In this document: piece by piece, positions 35,860-44,097 of the stretch
Numbering within the stretch: the stretch's first letter is position 1
How the letters are laid out: every line of letters begins with the position of its first letter
Assembly (NCBI RefSeq): GCF_900230255.1
Contig: NZ_OCNJ01000009.1
Coordinates: forward strand, 122,300 to 186,299
DNA: 64,000 nucleotides
Source of the DNA: Caenispirillum bisanense
Lineage (GTDB): Bacteria; Pseudomonadota; Alphaproteobacteria; Rhodospirillales; Rhodospirillaceae
Reading direction: 5' to 3'
The notes under the pieces: generated by a model
What the model was told of the DNA's origin: nothing
Database searches by the model: none
Seen by the model: the letters and a program-made list of their open reading frames with translations, nothing else
Made by a program: the position numbers and the translations under genes

Positions 35860-38800
35860 TCAGACGTTGAAATACTTGGCCTGCGGATGGTGGCACACAA
35901 GGGCCGAGGTCGATTGTTCGGGGTGCAGCTGGCCCTCGTCGGCCATCACCACCCCGATGCGCTCCGCGCCCAGCAGGGCGAGCAGCTTTTCCTGGTCGAA
36001 CAGGTTCGGACAGGCCGGATAGCCGAAGCTGTAACGGCTGCCGCGGTATTCCTGCTTCAACAGGCGTTCGATGTCGCGGCCTTCCTCGCTCGCGAAGCCC
36101 AGTTCTGCGCGGATGCGCTTGTGGGTGTACTCCGCCAGAGCCTCGGCCATCTCCACCGACAGGCCGTGCAGGTAGAGGTAGTCCTGGTACCGGTTCTCGG
36201 CGAACCACTCCCGCGCGATGTCGGACGCCTGCTGCCCCATGGTGACCACCTGGAAGCCGACCACGTCGCGCTCGCCGGCGTTCACGTCGCGGAAGAAGTC
36301 GGAGATGCAGATGCCGTCCTCGGCGTTCTGGCGCGGGAACTCGAAGCGGGTCAGTTCCGTCTCGCCGTCCTGGTCGAAGACGATGAGCGTGTTCTCGTGC
36401 GAGGCCGCCTTCCAGTAGCCGTAGATGGCCTGCGGGCGGAGGATCTGCTCGGCCTCGCACTGCATGACCAGGCGGTTGAGGATGGGGCGGACTTCCTGGT
36501 CGGCCCATTTCTTCCACTCGGCCAGCGAGCGGCCGGCCTTCTTGAAGCCCCACTGGAACTGGAACAGCATGGTTTCCGACAGGTAGGGCACCAGCGCCTT
36601 GACCGGCACGTTCTCCACCACCTGGGCGCCCCAGAAGGGCGGGGTCGGCACCGGCGCGTTGGCCGCCAGCTCGCGGCGGCGCAGGTTCACCACCTCCCAG
36701 TCCACCGGGCGCTGCACCTGCTTGGCGGCTTCGGCGGCCACCTTGGCGGGGTTGCGGCTGGACGGCTTGGCGGCGCGCTTGGCCTGCGCCTCCTGCAGCA
36801 CGGTGTCGAACTGGCCGTCGGCGATGCGGGCCATGAGGTTGAGCCCGTCGAAGGCGTCGCGGGCATAGGCGACGCGCTTGGCGCCATAGGCATTCACGCA
36901 ATCGGTCTCGACGTAGGCGCGCGTCAGCGCCGCGCCGCCCAGGATCACCGGCACGTCGAGGCCCTCGCGGGTCATTTCTTCCAGGTTCTCGCGCATGATG
37001 ACGGTGGACTTCACCAGCAGGCCCGACATGCCGACGGCGTCCGCCTTGTGTTCCTTGGCCGCCGAGATGATGGTGGCGATGGGCTGCTTGATACCCAGGT
37101 TGACGACGCGGTAGCCGTTGTTGGTCAGGATGATGTCGACCAGGTTCTTGCCGATGTCGTGGACGTCGCCCTTCACGGTCGCCAGCACGATGGTGCCCTT
37201 GGCCTGGCCGTCGACCTTTTCCATGTGCGGCTCCAGCCACGCCACGGCGGTCTTCATGGTCTCGGCCGACTGCAGCACGAAGGGCAGCTGCATCTGGCCG
37301 GAGCCGAACAGCTCGCCCACCACCTTCATGCCGTCGAGCAGCAGGGAGTTGATGATCTCCAGCGGCGGGTAGGTCTTCATGGCCTCGGCGAGGTCGTCCT
37401 CCAGCCCCTGGCGGTCGCCGTCGACGATGCGCTGCTTCAGGCGCTCCTCCACCGTTTCCGGCCGGGTCTTCACGGCGGCGGCGACGGTGCGGTCCTTGAA
37501 CAGGTCGATGAAGGCGTGCAGCGGGTCGTAGCCCTCGGCGCGGCGGTCGAAGATCAGGTCTTCGGCGGCCTTCACTTCCTCGGCCGGGATCTTGTGCAGC
37601 GGCATGATCTTGGAGACGTGCACGATGGCGCCCGTCATGCCGCGCTTCACCGCATGGTCCAGGAACACCGAGTTGAGTACGTGCCGGCCCGCCGGCTTCA
37701 GGCCGAAGGAGATGTTGGAGAGGCCGAGGATGATCTGGCACTCGGGCAGCTCGGTCGCGATGCGCTCGATGGCGTCCAGCGTCTCCAAGCCGAGGCGGCG
37801 GTCGTCGTCGTTGCCGGTGCAGATGGTGAAGGTGAGCGGGTCGAACATCAGGTCCGACGCCGGCAGGCCGTGCTGGTTGACGGCGAAGTCATACAGCCGC
37901 TTGGCGATGGCGAGCTTGGCGTCGACCGTCTTCGCCATGCCCTCCTCGTCGATGGTGAGCGCGATGACGGCGGCGCCGTACTTCTTCGCCAGCTTCAGGC
38001 GCTCGGCGGCGTGGCCTTCACCGTCCTCGAAGTTGATGGAGTTGATGATCGCCTTGCCGCCGTAGAGCTTCAGCGCCGCTTCCAGCACCGGCGTTTCTGT
38101 CGAGTCGATGACCAGCGGCGCGTTGACCGAGCCGCGAAGGCGGGACACCACGTTGGTCATGTCGCTGATTTCGTCGCGGCCGACGAAGGCGGTGCAGACG
38201 TCGAGCGTGTGGCTGCCTTCCTTCACCTGGTCGCGGCCCATGGCGACGGTGCCGTCCCAGTCCTCGGCGTCCTGCAGCTCGCGGAACTTCTTGGAGCCGT
38301 TGGCGTTGCAACGCTCGCCGATGGACAGGAAGGCGTTCTCCTGCCGCAGGTCGACGCGGCCGTAGAGGGAGGCGACACCCGGCACCCACACCACCGAGCG
38401 CTCCACCACGCGCGGCCGCTCGCCCTTGCCGAGGTCGCGCAGCATGGCGTCCACCGCCGCCGTGTGCTCGGGCGTCGAGCCGCAGCACGAGCCCACCATG
38501 TTCACCCCGTCCTCCAGGATGAAGCGGCGGTGCCAGTCGGCCAGTTCGCGGGGCGTCAGCGGGTAGAAGGTCTGGCCGTTGCGCAGCTCCGGCAGGCCGG
38601 CGTTGGGCTGCAGGGTTATGGCGCGCGGCCAGTTCTCGGCCAGCCACTTGACGTGCTCGGCCATTTCCTGCGGACCCGTCGCGCAGTTGAGGCCCATGGA
38701 GTCGACGCCGAGGCTTTCCATGATGGTGGCGGCGGCGGCGATGTCGGTGCCGACCAGCAGGGTGCCGGTGGTCTCGACGGTCACCTGCACCAGGATCGGC

Positions 38801-39348
38801 ATGGCGACGCCGGCCTTGTCGCGCGCCAGCTTGGCGCCGTTGACGGCGGCCTTCACCTGCAGCGGATCCTGGCAGGTCTCGACGAGGATGGCGTCGCAGC
38901 CGCCGGCGATGAGGCCGTCGGCCTGCACGGCGAAGGCCGCTTCCAGGCGGTCGTAATCGATGTGGCCGAGGCTCGGCAGCTTGGTGCCGGGGCCGACGGC
39001 GCCCAGCACGAAGCGGCGGCGGCCGTCGGCGAATTCCTCCGCCGCCTCGCGGGCGATTTCCACCGACCGCTTGTTGAGGTCGAAGGCCTCGTCCGACAGG
39101 TCGAATTCCCCCAGCGTGATGGGGCTGCCGCCGAAGGTGTTGGTCTCGACGCAGTCGGCGCCGGCGGCGAAGTACTGCCGGTGGATCTCGCGCACCACGT
39201 CGGGGCGGGAGCGCGACAGGATCTCGGTGCAGTTCTCCTTGCCGAGGAAGTCCTCCTCCACCGACAGGGACATGGCCTGCACCAGCGATCCCATGCCGCC
39301 GTCGCACAGCAGGACTCGGTTCTTCAGGTGGTCGAGGAAATCGGTCAT
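35860..39348 (-). CDS. metH: cobalamin-dependent methionine synthase
   Basis: 1162-residue MetH, which transfers the methyl group of 5-methyltetrahydrofolate to homocysteine through cobalamin. Domains in order: homocysteine-binding barrel with zinc cysteines (NCATGPQEM, GSCCGSTPEH); pterin-binding barrel (ERCNANGSKKFREL, TDINFDGEGHAAE-type SINFEDGEGHAAERL); B12 cap and B12 domain with the axial His730 in GDVHDIGKNLVD; C-terminal SAM-dependent activation domain (RAELGFASEEGRDIERLLKQEYRGSRYSFGYPACPNL). No B12 riboswitch was seen upstream. metF lies 37 bp upstream, so both are probably one transcript. Confidence 0.98.
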   Translation of the reverse strand: MTDFLDHLKNRVLLCDGGMGSLVQAMSLSVEEDFLGKENCTEILSRSRPDVVREIHRQYFAAGADCVETNTFGGSPITLGEFDLSDEAFDLNKRSVEIAREAAEEFADGRRRFVLGAVGPGTKLPSLGHIDYDRLEAAFAVQADGLIAGGCDAILVETCQDPLQVKAAVNGAKLARDKAGVAMPILVQVTVETTGTLLVGTDIAAAATIMESLGVDSMGLNCATGPQEMAEHVKWLAENWPRAITLQPNAGLPELRNGQTFYPLTPRELADWHRRFILEDGVNMVGSCCGSTPEHTAAVDAMLRDLGKGERPRVVERSVVWVPGVASLYGRVDLRQENAFLSIGERCNANGSKKFRELQDAEDWDGTVAMGRDQVKEGSHTLDVCTAFVGRDEISDMTNVVSRLRGSVNAPLVIDSTETPVLEAALKLYGGKAIINSINFEDGEGHAAERLKLAKKYGAAVIALTIDEEGMAKTVDAKLAIAKRLYDFAVNQHGLPASDLMFDPLTFTICTGNDDDRRLGLETLDAIERIATELPECQIILGLSNISFGLKPAGRHVLNSVFLDHAVKRGMTGAIVHVSKIMPLHKIPAEEVKAAEDLIFDRRAEGYDPLHAFIDLFKDRTVAAAVKTRPETVEERLKQRIVDGDRQGLEDDLAEAMKTYPPLEIINSLLLDGMKVVGELFGSGQMQLPFVLQSAETMKTAVAWLEPHMEKVDGQAKGTIVLATVKGDVHDIGKNLVDIILTNNGYRVVNLGIKQPIATIISAAKEHKADAVGMSGLLVKSTVIMRENLEEMTREGLDVPVILGGAALTRAYVETDCVNAYGAKRVAYARDAFDGLNLMARIADGQFDTVLQEAQAKRAAKPSSRNPAKVAAEAAKQVQRPVDWEVVNLRRRELAANAPVPTPPFWGAQVVENVPVKALVPYLSETMLFQFQWGFKKAGRSLAEWKKWADQEVRPILNRLVMQCEAEQILRPQAIYGYWKAASHENTLIVFDQDGETELTRFEFPRQNAEDGICISDFFRDVNAGERDVVGFQVVTMGQQASDIAREWFAENRYQDYLYLHGLSVEMAEALAEYTHKRIRAELGFASEEGRDIERLLKQEYRGSRYSFGYPACPNLFDQEKLLALLGAERIGVVMADEGQLHPEQSTSALVCHHPQAKYFNV

Positions 39349-39385
39349 GGCGTCGGTCGCTTCACTGGCAGGAGAAAGGGCAGGA

Positions 39386-40330
39386 TCAGACGGCGGCGGG
39401 GGTGGCCGCGGCGGCGGCGCGGGCCCGCACGCCCAGCACGTGGCAGATGGCGTAGGTGAGGTCGGCGCGGTTCAGCGTGTAGAAGTGGAACTCGCCCACC
39501 CCTTCCGCCGCCAACGCCCGGCAGGTCTCGATCGCCAGCGTGGCGGCGATGAGCTTGCGGGTTTCCGGGTCCTCGTCCAGGCCGTCGAACAGGCCGTGCA
39601 TCCACGGCGGGATGCCGGCACCGCAGGCGGCGGAGAACTTGCAGACGGTGGCGAAGTTGGTCACCGGCAGGATGCCCGGCACCAGCGGCACGGTGATGCC
39701 GGCCGCCCGCACCCGGTCGCGGAACCGCAGGAAGTCTTCCGGATTGAAGAAGTACTGGCTGATGGCGCGGGTGGCGCCGGCATCCACCTTGCGCTTCAGG
39801 TTCTCGACGTCGGCGTCGGGCGACTGCGCCTCCGGGTGCGTCTCCGGGTAGGCGGCGACGGAAACCTCGAAGTCGGCGACCTTCTTCAGCCCCGCCACCA
39901 GGTCGGCGGCATAGGCGTAGCCGCCGGGGTGGGGGCCGTAGCCGCCGGCGCCCTCGGGCGCATCGCCGCGCAGGGCGACGATGTGGCGGATGCCGGCCTC
40001 CCAGTAGTGGCGGGCGACGGCGTCCACCTCCTCGCGCGTCGCGCCGACGCAGGTGAGGTGGGCGGCGGGCTCGAGGTCGGTCTTGCGGCGGATGTCGACC
40101 ACGGTCTCGTGGGTGCGCTCGCGCGTCGTGCCGCCGGCGCCGTAGGTGACCGACACGAACTTGGGGCGCAGCGGTGCCAGGCGCCGGATGCAGGTCCACA
40201 GGCTTTCCTGCATCTTGTCGGTCTTCGGCGGGAAGAACTCGAAGCTGACGTCGATGGGCCCGTCGCACGGGGCGGCGATGGGCAGGCCGGCGCGCAGGGC
40301 GGCGAGCGTCGAGTCGGCGGCGGTGGTCAC
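39386..40330 (-). CDS. metF: methylenetetrahydrofolate reductase
   Basis: 314-residue flavoprotein that reduces 5,10-methylenetetrahydrofolate to 5-methyltetrahydrofolate, the methyl donor used by the MetH encoded next to it. Family motifs: VSFEFFPPKTDKM at the N-terminus with the catalytic Glu, FVSVTYGAGGTTRERT, HLTCVGATREEV, ALRGDAP and the FAD/folate segment SQYFFNPEDFLRFRD. GTG start at 40330 overlaps the stop codon of the upstream ArsR-methyltransferase gene (GTGA), so the two are translationally coupled. That places metF under the same palindromic operator. Confidence 0.96.
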   Translation of the reverse strand: MTTAADSTLAALRAGLPIAAPCDGPIDVSFEFFPPKTDKMQESLWTCIRRLAPLRPKFVSVTYGAGGTTRERTHETVVDIRRKTDLEPAAHLTCVGATREEVDAVARHYWEAGIRHIVALRGDAPEGAGGYGPHPGGYAYAADLVAGLKKVADFEVSVAAYPETHPEAQSPDADVENLKRKVDAGATRAISQYFFNPEDFLRFRDRVRAAGITVPLVPGILPVTNFATVCKFSAACGAGIPPWMHGLFDGLDEDPETRKLIAATLAIETCRALAAEGVGEFHFYTLNRADLTYAICHVLGVRARAAAAATPAAV

Positions 40331-41331
40331 GGGCGGGTCTCCTCGGCAACGGCGGTGGCCGCGGACGGCGGCGAATGGGAAGCGGCGGCGGCGGCGGGCT
40401 TGTCGGCCAGCCACAGGGTCACGGTCAGCGGCTCGCCGGGCAGGTGCTCGGCGGTGCGCGGCGTCAGGCCGGCGGCGGCGCACCAGTCGAACACTTCCTT
40501 GTCGGCGAAGCCGAGGCGGCGGTGGCTGTGGGCCTCGCGCAGCTCTTCGAGCGCGTGCGGCGCGAAGTCCACCACCACCAGCCGGCCGCCGGGGCGCAGC
40601 ACGCGGGCGGCCTCGGCGATGGCGTCGGCGGGGCGTTCGGCGAAGTGCAGCACCTGGTGGACGACGACGCTGTCGAAGCCGGCGTCGGCGGCCGGCAGCT
40701 GGTACATGTCGCCCTGCCGCACCATGCAGTTGGCGAGGCCGGCGTGGTCCAGGTTCATGCGGGCGACGGCCAGCATTTCGCGCGACCGGTCGATGCCGAC
40801 GGCGCGCTCCACATGCGGGCCGTAGAGCGCCAGCATGCGCCCGGTGCCGGTGCCGATGTCGAGCAGTTCGCCCGCCGACTCGGGCGGCAGCAGGGCGGTG
40901 AGGCGGCGCTCCACCAGGGCGTCGTCGACGTGCAGGCTGCGCATGCGGTCCCACTCGGCGGCATTGCGGCTGAAGTAGGCGGCCGCGTCGGCGTCGCGCT
41001 CGGCCCGCAGGGCGGCGAGTCGCTGCATATCGAGGGCCAGCGTCGGGTCCTCGGGGTCGAGCAGGGCGGTGATGGCGCGCGCCACGGCGGCGCCGGGGCC
41101 GTCGTAGGCGAGTCGGTACAGCACCCAGGCGCCTTCGCGGAAGCGCTCCAGCAGCCCGGCCTCCACCATCACCTTGAGATGACGCGAGACGCGCGGCTGG
41201 CTCTGGCCGAGAATGCGGGTGACGTCGGTGACCGTCAGCTCGCCGCGGGCGCACAACGCCAGCAGCCGCAGGCGGGTTTCCTCCCCCGCGCCGCGCAGGC
41301 CCGACAGCACCGACTCCAGGGTCCCGTTCAC
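40327..41331 (-). CDS. ArsR-family regulator fused to a SAM-dependent methyltransferase (SahR-like)
   Basis: 334-residue two-domain protein. Residues about 1-95 are an ArsR winged helix (ETRLRLLALCARGELTVTDVTRILGQSQPRVSRHLKVMVEAGLLERFREG). The ArsR metal-binding cysteines ELCVCD are absent: the equivalent segment reads LCARGELTVTDV. Residues about 135-310 are a class I methyltransferase with motif I LLDIGTGTGRMLALYG, then VGIDRSREML and VLRPGGRLVVVDF. ArsR proteins without metal ligands that control methionine genes (SahR type) sense S-adenosylhomocysteine. A fused methyltransferase fold could serve as the ligand sensor here. The gene is divergent from mlaA and coupled to metF. GTG start after GGAGAGGAGA. 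Confidence 0.88.
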   Translation of the reverse strand: MNGTLESVLSGLRGAGEETRLRLLALCARGELTVTDVTRILGQSQPRVSRHLKVMVEAGLLERFREGAWVLYRLAYDGPGAAVARAITALLDPEDPTLALDMQRLAALRAERDADAAAYFSRNAAEWDRMRSLHVDDALVERRLTALLPPESAGELLDIGTGTGRMLALYGPHVERAVGIDRSREMLAVARMNLDHAGLANCMVRQGDMYQLPAADAGFDSVVVHQVLHFAERPADAIAEAARVLRPGGRLVVVDFAPHALEELREAHSHRRLGFADKEVFDWCAAAGLTPRTAEHLPGEPLTVTLWLADKPAAAAASHSPPSAATAVAEETRP

Positions 41332-41374
41332 CGCGTCTCCTCTCCTTCCGTGGCGAAATCAAACTCGGATCATG

Positions 41375-41394
41375 ATATAAAGATATCTTTATAT
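41375..41394. promoter_or_regulatory. perfect 20-bp palindromic operator upstream of the ArsR-metF-metH operon
   Basis: The sequence ATATAAAGATATCTTTATAT is a complete palindrome and by far the most AT-rich spot in a GC-rich neighbourhood. It lies 43 bp upstream of the ArsR-methyltransferase start codon and overlaps the region where that promoter should be. AAGATATCTT-centred palindromes are of the type described for SahR-like ArsR regulators of methionine metabolism. The remaining 320-bp gap (41332-41651) holds no gene; TATGAT at 41521 might belong to an mlaA promoter, but no matching -35 is at the right distance. Confidence 0.8.
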
Positions 41395-41651
41395 GATTGT
41401 CCAGCGCGGAGTCGAGGCAGTCCTGCCCCCTATGGTCCCGCCGCACTGCGGCATTTGTGCAACAGCCGCCTCCGCCGTGTGGCCAAGACCTTGTTGGCAA
41501 ACTGGTAATGGAAAGGCGGCTATGATACCTCCATCTATAAGAGCGTCTGCGCCTCCCCCTGCGCCGACGATGGGGGATCAACCGTGGCGGGATGGGCCGA
41601 GTGCCGCCGGTCGGACGATCCGGAACGTGTATTTTGAAGAGCTGGACCGGT

Positions 41652-42440
41652 ATGAAAACCACCGCCAAGACCATCGTCTCCGCCGTCTTCGCCATGACGC
41701 TCACGGCCTGCGCCTCGACGCAGCAGGCGGCCGACGTGCAGCCGGTCGACAACGACCCCATCGAGCCGTTCAACCGGGCGATGTTCCAGGTCCACGACGT
41801 GCTGGATCAGGCGGTCGTCTATCCGGTGGCGTGGACGTACAAGAACGTGCTGCCGAACCAGTTCCAGTACTACATCCACAGCTTCCTCACCAACCTGGGC
41901 GCCCCGGTGGTGTTCCTGAACGACGTGCTGCAGGGCAACGGCGACCGTGCCTTCAACACGTTCATGCGCTTCACGCTGAACTCCACCTTCGGCCTCGGCG
42001 GCACGCTGGACTTCGCGACCGAAGCCGGCTTCCCCGCCCATGACGAGGACTTCGGCCAGACGCTGGCGGTGTGGGGCGTGGAAAGCGGCCCGTACATCTT
42101 CCTGCCGCTGATCGGCCCGACCAACCCGCGTGACGCCGTCGGCCGCGTGGTCGACAGCTTCGCCGACCCGTTCAACTGGGCGGCCCGCCACAACGACTGG
42201 GAAGGCTTCATGTACGGCCGCCTGGCCGCCGAGGGCATCGACCGTCGTGCTCGCCTCATCCCGTACTACGACGATCTGCGGGACAGCTCGGTCGACTTCT
42301 ACGCCACGCTGCGCAGCGCCTACGGCCAGCGCCGGGCGGCGGAGATCCGCAACCAGGAAACCGGCGACGCCCAGCTGCCCAACTACGAATTCGACGTGCC
42401 GGACGAGCCGGCGGAGACGCCGGCCAAGCCCGCCAGCTGA
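41652..42440 (+). CDS. mlaA: MlaA/VacJ family outer-membrane lipoprotein
   Basis: 262-residue lipoprotein of the Mla system, which removes misplaced phospholipids from the outer leaflet of the outer membrane and hands them to MlaC. The signal peptide ends in a lipobox LTAC (Cys20). Typical MlaA segments follow: DNDPIEPFNRAMFQVHDVLDQ, YKNVLPNQFQYYIHSFLTNLGAPVVFLNDVLQG, FTLNSTFGLGGTLDFATEAGF, PYIFLPLIGPTNPRDAVGRVVD. ATG at 41652 follows GAGCTGGACCGG; an upstream ATG at 41592 would add 20 residues before the signal. mlaC follows 74 bp downstream. Confidence 0.95.
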   Translation: MKTTAKTIVSAVFAMTLTACASTQQAADVQPVDNDPIEPFNRAMFQVHDVLDQAVVYPVAWTYKNVLPNQFQYYIHSFLTNLGAPVVFLNDVLQGNGDRAFNTFMRFTLNSTFGLGGTLDFATEAGFPAHDEDFGQTLAVWGVESGPYIFLPLIGPTNPRDAVGRVVDSFADPFNWAARHNDWEGFMYGRLAAEGIDRRARLIPYYDDLRDSSVDFYATLRSAYGQRRAAEIRNQETGDAQLPNYEFDVPDEPAETPAKPAS

Positions 42441-42514
42441 GGCGGCGCGCATCCGATCGGCTCTCCTGCGCGTACCGTAAGGCACCGCTGACGCTGACAT
42501 AGCAAGGACGTCCC

Positions 42515-43132
42515 ATGATCCGCCGTATGATCGCGCCGCTGTTCCTCGTGGCGGCCCTGGTGGCCACCCCGGTGGCGGCGCAAGCCGAGATCGCGCCCGA
42601 GCAGGCCAAGCAGTTCATCTCGACGGTCGCGGAGCGCGGCATCAACAACATCCTGGCCGCCGACGTGCCGGAGCAGGAGCGCACCCAGCGCTTCCGCGAC
42701 ATGTTCATCGACACCTTCGACGTCGACGCCACCGCCCGCTTCGTCCTCGGCCGCCACTCCCGCGGTGCCGATGCCGGCGAGCTGGATGAGTTCAAGAAGC
42801 TCTTCCGCGAGTACAACATCCTGATCTGGTCGCAGCGCTTCGGCGACTACAAGGGCCAGTCGCTGCAGGTCACCGGCACCCAGCCGGACGGCGACAAGGG
42901 CATCTTCGTCGAATCGCAGGTGGTGGACTCGGGCGGCAGTCAGCCCATCGACATCGTCTGGCGCCTGCGCGAGAGCAACGGCCAGCCGCAGGTGGTGGAC
43001 ATCGTGGTGGAAGGCGTCTCCATGGCGCTGACCTACCGCTCGGAATACGACTCCATCGTCGGCCGCTCGGGCCTGTCGGGCCTGAACAAGCTGCTGAGCG
43101 AAAAGGTGCAGCAGATGCAGGCGGCCCGCTGA
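42515..43132 (+). CDS. mlaC: MlaC-type phospholipid-binding periplasmic protein
   Basis: 205-residue periplasmic lipid shuttle that carries phospholipids between MlaA in the outer membrane and the MlaFEDB importer in the inner membrane. Signal peptide ends near AQAE (residue 24). Family segments: RFRDMFIDTFDVDATARFVLGRHSR, EFKKLFREYNILIWSQRF and the beta-strand region with VDIVWRLRESNGQPQVVDIVVEGVSMALTYRSEYDSIVG. The importer genes mlaFEDB are not in the window. A strong terminator follows 26 bp after the stop. Confidence 0.93.
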   Translation: MIRRMIAPLFLVAALVATPVAAQAEIAPEQAKQFISTVAERGINNILAADVPEQERTQRFRDMFIDTFDVDATARFVLGRHSRGADAGELDEFKKLFREYNILIWSQRFGDYKGQSLQVTGTQPDGDKGIFVESQVVDSGGSQPIDIVWRLRESNGQPQVVDIVVEGVSMALTYRSEYDSIVGRSGLSGLNKLLSEKVQQMQAAR

Positions 43133-43158
43133 GGCGCATGATCGGTTGCTGACAGACG

Positions 43159-43189
43159 ACGCCCGGCTCCTCACGGAGCCGGGCGTTTT
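43159..43189 (+). terminator. rho-independent terminator of mlaA-mlaC
   Basis: A 12-bp perfect stem (43159-43170 with 43175-43186), loop TCAC, and TTT directly after the stem. 26 bp beyond the mlaC stop. Confidence 0.85.
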
Positions 43190-43270
43190 CGTGTGTGGGG
43201 AGGGGCGAGGCGATTCGGGTGGGGCATCTGTCGGCGGCGGAGCGCCCGCGTCCCCCGTCTTCCACCTTTG

Positions 43271-44070
43271 TCATGCGCGGATTTGATCCGCGCATCCACG
43301 GCGTCACCGTCGCCGGCCGCCGGTGCGGCGCCGTCATCCACGGCAGCCGTCCGGGGAGCCGTGGGTGGCCGGATCAAGTCCGGCCACGACAGGAGGGAGA
43401 GGGCGGTGCGAGGGTGGTCGCGGGCGTGACGAGCAGGTGGCGCGCGTCGTGGGCGAGGGCGGCGGCGGTGGTGGCGCACTGTCTTCCCCACCCACCCCCA
43501 GTGTCATGCGCGGACTTGATCCGCGCATCCACGGCGTCACCGTCGCCGGCCGCCACCGCGGCGCCGTCATCCACGGCGGTCGCCGGGGAAGCCGTGGGTG
43601 GCCGGATCACGTCCGGCCACGACAGGAGGGAGAGGGCGGGGGGAGGGCGGCCGCGGGCGTGACGAGCAGGTGGCGCGCGTCCCACCCCCTGTGTCATGCG
43701 CGGACTCGATCCGCGCATCCACGGCGTCACCGGCGCCGGCCGCCGCTGCGGCGCCGTCATCCACGGCAGCCGTCCGGGGAGCCGTGGATGGCCGGATCAC
43801 GTCCGGCCACGACAGGAGGGAGAGGGCGGGGGGAGGGTGGTCGCGGGCGTGACGAGCAGGTGGCGCGCGTCGTGGGCGAGGGCGGCGGCGGTGGTGGCGC
43901 ACCGCCTTCCCCACCCACCCCCAGTGTCATGCGCGGACTCGATCCGCGCATCCACGGCGTCACCGTCGCCAGCCGCCGCTGCGGCGCCGTCATCCACGGC
44001 AGCCGTCCGGGGAGCCGTGGATGGCCGGATCACGTCCGGCCACGACAGGAGGGAGAGGGCGGGGGGAGGG
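43271..44070. repeat. tandem array of four long palindromic repeat units
   Basis: Units start at 43271, 43504, 43694 and 43927, so the spacings are 233, 190 and 233 bp; the last unit is cut after 144 bp. Each unit contains TCATGCGCGGA followed by a hairpin with GATCCGCGCATCCACGG, an inner mirror (GCCGTGGATGGCCGGATCA, then GTCCGGCCACGACAGG) and a spacer rich in GGCGGGG. Unit 2 lacks a 43-bp piece of the spacer that units 1 and 3 have. The array fills most of the 965-bp gap between the mlaC terminator and the convergent deaminase gene. It is not coding and not CRISPR. Confidence 0.9.
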
Positions 44071-44097
44071 CGACGAGGCAAGCCCGCTGCCACCCCT

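Noticed and set aside
35491..39459. Very long plus-strand open frame (1322 codons) opposite metH
   Set aside because: It is the antisense of metH in a GC-rich genome; its sequence is low-complexity His/Asp/Gly/Ala-rich without any family motif.
41521..41526. TATGAT as the -10 of an mlaA promoter
   Set aside because: The nearest -35-like sequence (TTGGCA at 41494) is 21 bp away, too far for a standard promoter.
43271..44070. CRISPR-like array
   Set aside because: Units are 190-233 bp, nearly identical over most of their length and lack short repeats with unique spacers; no cas genes are near.
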